Source of the DNA: Ascarosepion bandense
Lineage: Eukaryota; Mollusca; Cephalopoda; Sepiida; Sepiidae
Direction of reading: 5' to 3'
Assembly: GCA_037127315.1 (NCBI GenBank)
Contig: JBBBDQ010000225.1
Coordinates: 675,001-739,000 of the forward strand
Length of the DNA stretch: 64,000 bases
Shown here: positions 57,190-64,000 of the stretch, one piece after another
How the letters are laid out: each line of letters opens with the position of its first letter
Numbering within the stretch: the first letter of the stretch is position 1
The notes under the pieces: model-generated
The model's input: only the letters and a program-made list of their open reading frames with translations
What the model was told of the DNA's origin: nothing
Databases searched by the model: none
Made by a program: the position numbers and the translations under genes

Positions 57190-57945
57190 GATATCGCAAA
57201 GGATGAAACCAAAATAATTTTGAACTGTAGAAAATCAGTTCTCATCCACAACAACGAACAGTGGACAAAAAATTCAAGGGATAATTTTGATTTATCTACG
57301 GGAGCCCTGGATTATGCAGAATCTTCGGATTTAGTCGGACTATTTCTATTGTACAACCTCACAGCGTATAAAGAAATTGACACCAACAATATAGGACTCT
57401 ATAGAGATGACGGACTCATGATAATAAATAAATCTACTGGAGGTAAGGTCAATAAAACTAGAAAATGAATTCATAAAGTCTTTAAATCTTTTGGTTTTAA
57501 CGTAGTAATTAACCCTAATATCAAGCAAGTTGACTTCCTAGACATAACATTAGACTTAGTATTGAACACTTTCCAACCTTACATGAAAAATAATTCTAAC
57601 CCAATCTATATAAACCCCAATTCTAATCACCCTCCATCCATTATCAAGCATATCCCATCATCAGTGGAACGCCGCATTAACACACACTCCTCAGATAAAT
57701 AAATATTCGATAAACACAAAATAATTTACGACAAGATTCTTAAAGATAGTGGTTATCAATCATCCTATATTAACTTTGTGGAAAAATTCAAGAGCTCAAA
57801 AAGAAAAAATAGAAACAGAAAAATCATATGGTATAACCCTCCTTTTAATCAGTTAGTTAACTTTAAACCGGGACATAAATTTCTTAAACTAATAGATAAG
57901 CATTTTCCCAAAAATAACCTTAGCTCTGCAGGAGAACAGGAGAAA
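57190..57945 (+). mobile_element. Penelope-like RT fragment (motif C with intact YRDDG)
   Basis: The frame 57220-57468 reads DNFDLSTGALDYAESSDLVG then GLYRDDGLMIINKS, the PLE RT motif C. After one stop it continues VFKSFGFNVVINPN, QVDFLDITLDL, PNSNHPPSIIKHIPSSVERR, then after another stop NRKIIWYNPPFNQLVNFKPG and LIDKHFPKNN. Only two stops break more than 240 codons, so this is the best preserved Penelope-like copy here. The 5' RT half and the GIY-YIG end are missing; it is cut at 57945. Confidence 0.8.
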
Positions 57946-58050
57946 GCGTGCTAAGAGCCACCAGGGATAGGGAGACGTGGAAAGCCATCATCGCCTACGT
58001 CCTGAAAGGACAGGGCACATAGAAAAAGAAGAAGCTATCAAAAATTAACT
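57946..58050 (+). pseudogene. LINE C-terminal tail
   Basis: A frame reads GESVLRATRDRETWKAIIAY then VLKGQGT and a stop, the characteristic end of RTE/craniate-type LINE proteins, followed by an AAAAAGAAGAAG tail. It directly abuts the Penelope-like fragment and the LTR element, so a 5'-truncated LINE landed here. Confidence 0.65.
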
Positions 58051-58177
58051 TGTCGCACAGAGAACAAACGACCAGCAGTTACAGCGTCTGCCGACAGACC
58101 AAACTAATCACTCGGGCGTTCTCTTTTTATAGTCTTTGGTCGAGTCTATTATGATATTTCTGCGCATGCTCGTTACA
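58051..58177 (-). repeat. 3' LTR of the minus-strand element
   Basis: On the minus strand starts TGTAACGAGCATGCGCAG and ends TGCGACA. Has a TATA-like CTATAAAAAGAGAACG that is disrupted in the 5' LTR. Confidence 0.8.
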
Positions 58178-59017
58178 CTCCTCCCTGATCTCGAGATCAC
58201 ACAAATGGCAATGTAGGGCAGGCCGCTTCAGCCTGGTGCTCCGTCTCAATGGTATAGTCTCGGGCGCTTCCTCAGTGGTGCTTTCTTCAGACGTCTCATC
58301 CAGCATAGGTTCATCAGACGCGCTACTCTCTGAGATGTGTTTTTCCTGTGATTTCATATCTACCAACAGGGCTTCATCATCATCTGAACAAGAAACATGA
58401 TCGCTGACGGAATAGTCCTTCCTGCACGCTGGTGGCACATCTTTTATGTGGCGCGGTATTCCATCAACAGAGATGGAGTGTGGACTATTAATTTGTGTTA
58501 CCGTACCCTTATTGAACCGCGTCGTGCATCTTCCGTGCGGATCTTTCACCCAGACGGCCTCTCTCACTGTAAAAGGACTGACAACAGTGTCGTCAGACAC
58601 CAAAGCTAATGCGGACCTTGTAGGTTTAGGTTGCATTTGCCGGTGCGGTAGAAGCTGTTTTATCGTCCTTTGGGTAACGTTGTGCCAATACACAGCCTCC
58701 AAAACTGAACACAGTGTTCTCGTCGCAATGCACTTTATTGTGCGATGGGATCTCTCAACTATTCCATTCCCCGAAGGTACGTGGGCACAGTGAAATCGTA
58801 CTTGCACACTCCACATATTTGCAAAAGCGTCAAATCTCTCTCCGCAAAACGCTGCGCCATTATCCGTAAGCGGCCCTCTTTCACAAAACACTACTTTCAA
58901 CTGTTTGATAATGCTAGCAGAGTCTTGGCGGTACAAAGGCTTCCAAATAGTAAAATGACTGGGGGCGCAGTCTATCAACGTCAGGTATAGTTGATGTCCG
59001 AAATGGGTTACATCCAT
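58127..59017 (-). CDS. Integrase catalytic domain and C-terminal tail of LTR element (fragment)
   Basis: An open frame of 296 codons. The DDE residues are visible: Asp in MDVTHFG, Asp in PLTDNGAAFCGERF, and Glu in GNGIVERSHRTIK. Integrase inserts element DNA into the host genome in the nucleus. After the core come VKDPHGRCTTRFNKGTV and a Ser/Glu/Asp-rich tail with LRRSTRLKRP, common at the C terminus of retroelement pol. The segment just upstream is in another frame, so this could not be made as part of an intact polyprotein. The reading frame runs through the 3' LTR start. Confidence 0.8.
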   Translation of the reverse strand: MDVTHFGHQLYLTLIDCAPSHFTIWKPLYRQDSASIIKQLKVVFCERGPLTDNGAAFCGERFDAFANMWSVQVRFHCAHVPSGNGIVERSHRTIKCIATRTLCSVLEAVYWHNVTQRTIKQLLPHRQMQPKPTRSALALVSDDTVVSPFTVREAVWVKDPHGRCTTRFNKGTVTQINSPHSISVDGIPRHIKDVPPACRKDYSVSDHVSCSDDDEALLVDMKSQEKHISESSASDEPMLDETSEESTTEEAPETIPLRRSTRLKRPALHCHLCDLEIREECNEHAQKYHNRLDQRL

Positions 59018-59062
59018 CGCAACCCTGTGCTAATTTTCCGCGACATCAAGCCTGCCCGGCTT

Positions 59063-59970
59063 TCAATGCAATGGGGCTGGGTCGATTGTCTGGCATTCTT
59101 TACATTCCTTAACCACCGCTCGCACCTCAGTTTTTGTTACACTTGGGTCGATCAACTTCACAAAATAGAGTGTTCTCTTCGCACCAGAGTGTCCGCTGGA
59201 TTGATGAATGGCCCGTACTTGAGCAACATCTCGCTCTCCAGCCACAGCGCACATAGGTTCTCTGTGTTCCGTCATTGTACGCATTTCTTTCAGCCATCGC
59301 TGTGGTACTCTAGTAAGTTGGTCAGCTCGATTATTGTAAGACTTGACAAGCTCTACATCAATGTCCAGCTCGTATTCTAAAGCTAAATCTCGGAGTGTTG
59401 CGAGCCGACGTCTGATTAACATCTCGGAGGTTGCCTTTGTGCAGACAGGATGTTATCTACCCAGCAATGCACACATGCCGATTCCGTCCTTCTATTGTAA
59501 TGCAGCACAGCATCGAGCTCGGCCAAGTTGATGTGCTTGTCTTCGTGCTCCGGCCGGAGCCAGCTTGCGTCTTCTGCCATTGCTATCCACAACCACACCG
59601 GTGGCTAAGGAGCTTGCATCTACCCACACGGTCATATTTTGCCCACTGATACACCAGTTACCTTTCACTGGATCGTCCTGGGATAGTCTATGAAAAATGT
59701 CGTCGATCATCAGGGCTAGAAGAGGGTCCAGCACCTCATCGTCCCATCCGGTGGTAACAGTGTTTGCTCTCCGCTTCACAAATGCCGTAGCGACACGTAA
59801 CCATCCGCATACCAGGAAATGATCAATCAATTTCCCGCACAGCGAGAAGACAATGCAGCGGGTAAGTTTATCGGGGACTACCTGAAGTTCGCATCCACAA
59901 CGCCATCGCAGTTTTTCTTGCTTCTCCCAGACACGCAATCCCAACACGCATGTGCTAGTTTTTAGCCGTT
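59063..59970 (-). pseudogene. Pol fragment: RNase H region and integrase zinc finger
   Basis: The frame 59947-59492 reads VLGL-like start, LDPLLALMIDDIF and MTVWVDASSLATGVVVD (RNase H first Asp region). A shift gives HINLAELDAVLHY near 59540 (conserved Glu) and WVDN. The frame 59422-59063 reads LTRVPQRWL and then the HHCC integrase finger IHQSSGHSGAKRT plus CKECQ. The DDE domain follows after a frameshift. Confidence 0.7.
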
Positions 59971-60048
59971 CCGGGGTCTTACTTGACAGACCTCACTCAA
60001 TTGCTAGTACACAGCATATGCACCGACTGACAAACGCATCGGGACAAA

Positions 60049-60171
60049 TCACTTAATTCGCTTCACACCGCTCAACTGACATATCAGTTCCGCATTCTCC
60101 AACCATTCCACTACCGACTGTCCAGAGTCACTTCCGTCGAACAGTGGTATCAGCTTCGGGTCGAAGGCCAT
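60049..60171 (-). pseudogene. Gag N-terminal fragment
   Basis: The ATG at 60171 opens 40 codons (MAFDPKLIPLFDGSDSGQSV, then VEWLENAELICQLSGV) and stops. The segment resembles the capsid start of gypsy-like gag (WLE..E..C). It lies just inside the 5' LTR. Confidence 0.6.
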
Positions 60172-60197
60172 AATGCCGAAATAGCTTGTAGTAGAAC

Positions 60198-60229
60198 GTG
60201 AATTAGATGTGGTATCACATCTAATTCAC
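60198..60229. repeat. Perfect 14-bp inverted repeat, 4-base loop
   Basis: GTGAATTAGATGTG, GTAT, then its reverse complement, located just inside the 5' LTR where a primer-binding site would be expected. Confidence 0.9.
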
Positions 60230-60233
60230 ATCT

Positions 60234-60358
60234 TGTCACACGCAGAAAAAAAAAAAAAACAACCAGCAGTCACAGCGTCTGCCGACAGACCAAACAAACA
60301 CGCGGACATTCTTTTCTTGGTCGAGTCCATTATGATACTCCAGCGAATGCTCGTTACA
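60234..60358 (-). repeat. 5' LTR of the minus-strand element
   Basis: On the minus strand starts TGTAACGAGCATTCGCTGG and ends TGTGACA. Shares GGTCTGTCGGCAGACGCTGT with the 3' LTR. Contains a poly(T) run near its end. Confidence 0.8.
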
Positions 60359-60609
60359 CAGTCGACAAAATTAAAAAAAAACAAAACATGAGCGCAATTA
60401 AAAATATAAAATGGCAATAATTTACTCATCGCACCCTGTAGAAAATACAACACCAAAGAAACCTTGCTGCTACATAAAGTACAAGAATTCCTTTGATCAA
60501 AGTTTGGTATCAACTTATTTACAGTACATAAGATAAATATATACTTATTGTAGACTATTATTCGAAATCTATAGAACTGACACAACTGAGAGAGCAAACC
60601 AGTTTAAAA

Positions 60610-61165
60610 ATCAGTATTTTCCAGATATGGAATACCTGGTATCCTGATTTCAGACAATGCACTACAACTGGCATCACCCGAATTCCAAAAGTTTGCTGAA
60701 ACATGAAGATTTTGCTACATTGTATCAAGCCCGCGTTTCTCTGAGTCAAATGCAGCGAGGACCATCAAAAGGCTAATTTAAAATGCAAAGATGAAAACAA
60801 AGACATTTCCTGGCCTTGCTAGACTTGCAAAACCTGTCTCGAAGTAAGATTGGTATGTCGTTTCCTGCACAACTCCTCATAAGTCGGCGATTAAAGTCAA
60901 CACTACTGACATCACAACATGCAAAAAGTCGGATAGACGTTCTAAAAGAACGCCAGACTATACAAAAAAGGTGTTATACTTAGCATGTAGGAAAAACACT
61001 TCAATTATCACTTAGAGACCTCATGCGAGTTCAGGTAAATGATAAAACCTGGCCGCCAGCAACCTTCACAAAAAAAAAAAAAGAAAAAAAAAAAAAAGAA
61101 AACCAACCAAGAACGTACATCGTGGAAAACCTAGCTGGAAATAAATATAGAAGGAACTGAAGATT
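60610..61165 (+). pseudogene. Gypsy-type integrase remnant, plus strand
   Basis: Frames give RYGIPGILISDNALQLASPE then FQKFAET near 60625-60705 (second catalytic Asp in SDN), SSPRFSESNAARTIKRLI near 60728-60778 where the conserved Glu is replaced by Ala in an NAAR string, and RTYIVENLAGNKYRRN near 61110-61158, the C-terminal strand. The A-rich interruption at 61071-61100 and several stops show decay. It is an independent insertion, opposite in strand to the element before it. Confidence 0.65.
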
Positions 61166-62568
61166 TGGTTAGTTGTGCCAGAAATACTTCTTGGTGATGA
61201 TTTATCGGAAACTTTGCAATAAAATGAACTGGATCAAAGTTCTAAAGTATAATATATTTCTTTTTATTTGATTTAAAGTGAGTCCTTTGATATTAGGCGT
61301 AGAAATATATTTGTTTATAAGGTGGATATTGGTAGCAGTCTAGAGAAATGCTCATTTCGACCCGGTAATAGGTAGTTTCGGTATCAGATCGTGCTAGTGG
61401 TAGTAGTCATCTTATAACACGACCCCTGGCTGAGTTGAGCCAACTTTCCTGATCTTCGATCGATTCCACCCACGTTGTCATGTTGATCTCGGATTAGCCA
61501 AAGCAGGATTGCTTGTTGTCATTTGACGAAGTTGGCCCATATAATGAAAACCAGATTTAAGACCGCAACGACACAGTGTAGATTTATATATATTTATATA
61601 TATGGAATAAATACAAGATTTATAAGCAAGTCAAAGCTGGTGATAATCAACAGTTGGCTGGTATTTTAAAATTACTTCAGTAACAATGGTTTTTGAGTTG
61701 TAGTTTACTCAATTATCTTTTAGCAGCACGTCCTTTTCACTCCGACCGTATTATTCAAACCGCCATTTAAATCACCTCACCTAACTTATCTCTTTCTACC
61801 TTCTCATTCCAAACACAGGGCCTGAACTAACTAATTTCGTCTTGCACCCTGGTTTTATTAAACAAGCACCAAAACCGGGATGGCAAAGTTAGGTACGGAG
61901 TTTCTAGTTCCTCCTCTCTCTATATATAACTTGCTATCTTGTCATGTAAGTAATGTCATTTAACGTTTCAATTTCCAGGGGAAGGGGAGAAAAACACACT
62001 CTTTGTTATTGTCAGCCTGTTCTTATCATCTGTCCTAGTACATAGGAAATCCTCAAGGCTGTATTTTGACCTAGGGTCATATATCGTCAAAACTCATTGA
62101 CAAATATTTTGACTAACTAGCTTTGATAAATTCGCTTACGTCTCCCAACAAAAATAATTTTGCATTCATTGTACTCTGAATCTATATTTTCCACTTGTTA
62201 ACATTTCGGCTACTTTACCCCACAAAAATAATTGTATTCTACAATTTTAGAGAAATCTCTTATCATCTTGAAAATCATTTAAAATTAATAGCAGCCATCT
62301 GAAAATAGGGTTACAATATTAGAAATAGGTCAGTGTCAATCTTCTGTTTTTCTTAGAAAGAAAGACAGAAATATCAGATACCTCTTAACTATCACGTGCC
62401 GCGCATGGGTGGTTTCTCTCGCGGCCACGTCTTTTGTTCCGTGGTTTCTCTTGCCGTCACTCTCTTCATCACAGAGGTGAGAGCTTTTGACCAGTCCCCG
62501 AGACTCTGGCGCGAACCTTGGTTTCATCTAAGTCTTTTTTTTTTAAATTGAAGAAAATTATTTTATTG
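61166..62568. other. Intergenic, no firm feature
   Basis: AT-rich with some GC-richer patches near 61400-61540 and 62390-62520. No gene or repeat family recognised. Confidence 0.35.
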
Positions 62569-62650
62569 AACTCTTTGTGTCAAGTAACTGTATCGAACCA
62601 ACTAGTTGATATAAACGTTGGTTGGATCCAGTAACTTGACCCAAAGAGTT
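62569..62650. repeat. Imperfect 34-bp inverted repeat, 14-base loop
   Basis: Arms 62569-62602 and 62617-62650 pair at 30 of 34 positions. A B-box-like GAGTTCAATACCTGG follows at about 62653, so the hairpin may belong to a SINE. Confidence 0.8.
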
Positions 62651-64000
62651 GTGAGTTCAATACCTGGTGACACTAGTGGCGAACATAAACTTAGAGATTT
62701 GAAGATATCTGGAAGTAGCATGACTCATGGAACGAGAACAATCTATCCCAGTAATCAAACTAAAGAGTTCGGTTAAAAATTCCAATCACCTGAAGACAGT
62801 TGGAGCATACAACGACCGAAATGTTGTGAATATGACAATAAAGATAAGGATAACAGTCTGAACAATAAAAATAATGTAAATATTTAATCTTAAATTTGTT
62901 TATATATTTTAATTTTATCGGGACTCACTACAAAATCAAATACGACCATCGAGAAAGACTGATCATCAGTTTCAATTTAATTCCCTGGAACCTAGCTAGA
63001 AAGAACCAATCTGAACGGAGCAGCCACTGTCAAATGAGCCACGACCAGATTCTAACAGAAATGTGACCAGAAGTAATGGTGTAATTAACAATCCAGCACG
63101 TTACAGAACAACATGAGCATATGGCTAGAATAATGTTAAAAGTACATGAGGATAGTCTAAACCTGTGGTTGTTCACAAAAAATTTAAATCCCATAAAGTT
63201 AATTTAGCTTGTAGAGGAACGTTGGGTCAGCATTAAACATGGACAAATATACGTTCAATATATTTTGAGAAAGTAATTGACAAAAGAAAACAACATTGTT
63301 ATAATAACAATATTGTATTAACAAAAATACACAATGGTGATGATTAATAATAAATTAGTTATGAGAAGAGATTAAGCAATGTAAGAAAAGATTAAACTAG
63401 AAAGTTCAGATGTACGAGTCCAGATAAAAAAAATGTACAAAGTAAAATAAGAAATTGTCTCGCTTAGACTGCAAGATTTCAGATGAAAAGAAAGTTTTAA
63501 AAAGATTATTTCTTGTTAAGTGTTTCAAGTGTAATTGAATTATTTTGTTGAGCGAATGTCTTAGATGATTAGAAGTTCATAAGAAAATATTCTATGTGAG
63601 GACAGTTGCGTTAAGAAATGCAGTGCGTGTGTTCAAAGAGTCAGCTTGGCAGTTTCAAAGTATGAGTGAGTTGGCGCATTCGAATTGGTGAAGCTTAGAC
63701 TGGCGTGGACTTTTGTTGCAATTGAAAACTCACTGGTTGAAGAAACGAAATTCAGATTTTATGTATGTTATGTATCAATGTGGCTTAACATTACTGCGCG
63801 GGAAAACTTTCGTGTCGAAATTTCTATTGAGTAGAATTGACCAATCAAAACGCGAGCTTTTGTAAAAGTTAGTTGGAGCCGCTTTTCTACCAAAAGTGCA
63901 CAAAATTTAATTTGAGAAAATCAAGCGATTAATAAATTGTCGCTTAAGCTGCGACTCTTAAATGTTCCTAGTAGTATTTATTATCCTATGAAATCCAGAG
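62651..64000. other. Intergenic, no firm feature
   Basis: AT-rich sequence to the end of the window. The 62690-62880 part (AGAACAATCTATCCCAGTAA) weakly resembles 5310-5400 (AGAATGATATATCCCAGTGA), suggesting a shared old repeat. Confidence 0.35.

Larger units (their letters stand above)
58051..60358 (-). mobile_element. LTR retrotransposon with short LTRs, minus strand (internally deleted)
   Basis: Two related LTRs of about 126 bp (60234-60358 as 5', 58051-58177 as 3') bracket a gag start, RNase H-region and integrase sequence. A purine-rich AGATCAGGGAGGAG lies directly before the 3' LTR, as a polypurine tract should. Between the gag fragment and the pol fragment most of gag, protease and RT is gone, so the element is an internal deletion derivative. 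Total length is 2.3 kb. The clade is uncertain; integrase resembles gypsy-like pol. Confidence 0.8.

Noticed and set aside
58397..59380. Several plus-strand open frames opposite the integrase
   Set aside because: They are antisense shadows of the minus-strand pol sequence, which has clear catalytic motifs.
62336..62527. 63-codon frame in a GC-richer patch
   Set aside because: No family features, and codon content looks like chance.

Overview
The window is animal nuclear DNA: AT-rich, with GT-AG introns, no bacterial-style operons, many (TA)n tracts and A-tracts, and dense layers of decayed transposable elements. The mix (Penelope-like elements, Ty3/gypsy elements, Tx1/L1-like and jockey/CR1-like LINEs, tRNA-like SINEs, Helitron-like repeats) suggests an invertebrate, most likely a lophotrochozoan such as a mollusc. 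That placement is inference; no sequence here fixes the species.

Only one host gene is supported: the 5' half of a NudC (nuclear distribution/migration protein C) gene on the minus strand. Exon 1 with the start codon is at 26858-26932, exon 2 at 6391-6462, exon 3 at 6045-6239 and exon 4 at 1209-1325. The CS-domain exons lie outside the window, below position 1. All visible junctions are phase 0 with GT-AG borders. Intron 1 is about 20.4 kb and is a graveyard of mobile elements.

Layout: 1-6.5 kb, NudC exons 4 to 2 with a Penelope-like fragment, short repeats and a LINE fragment in intron 3. 6.5-26.9 kb, intron 1, holding a 45-bp inverted repeat, a 5S rRNA pseudogene, gypsy gag remnants, a 1.15-kb LTR with a CRE/CCAAT/TATA-like promoter, a reverse-strand gypsy element, two Penelope-like fragments, a long direct-repeat pair and a gypsy integrase. 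27-32 kb, Helitron-like repeats, then mostly featureless DNA. 32-44.6 kb, jockey/CR1-like and Tx1-like LINEs, SINEs, an LTR remnant, (TA)n tracts and several near-perfect palindromes. 44.7-51.4 kb, a gypsy element whose gag is split by a 715-bp solo LTR with a 4-bp target duplication, fused directly to a Tx1-like LINE. 51.4-57 kb, AT-rich inverted repeats and an LTR-like pair. 57-61.2 kb, a Penelope-like reverse transcriptase, a LINE tail, a short-LTR retrotransposon with both LTRs, gag start and a DDE integrase, and another integrase remnant. 61.2-64 kb, little that can be named.

The strongest unusual signals are: (1) the solo LTR, which carries a 38-base block identical to coding sequence of the nearby LINE; (2) a series of perfect or near-perfect palindromes (50-bp arms with a 1-base spacer at 33.9 kb; 27-, 16-, 42-, 14- and 34-bp arms elsewhere), which could be biological foldbacks or assembly artefacts; (3) hammerhead-ribozyme-like cores at Penelope-like termini; (4) a 5S-derived pseudogene. 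No convincing new host system was found. All element-encoded reading frames are broken.
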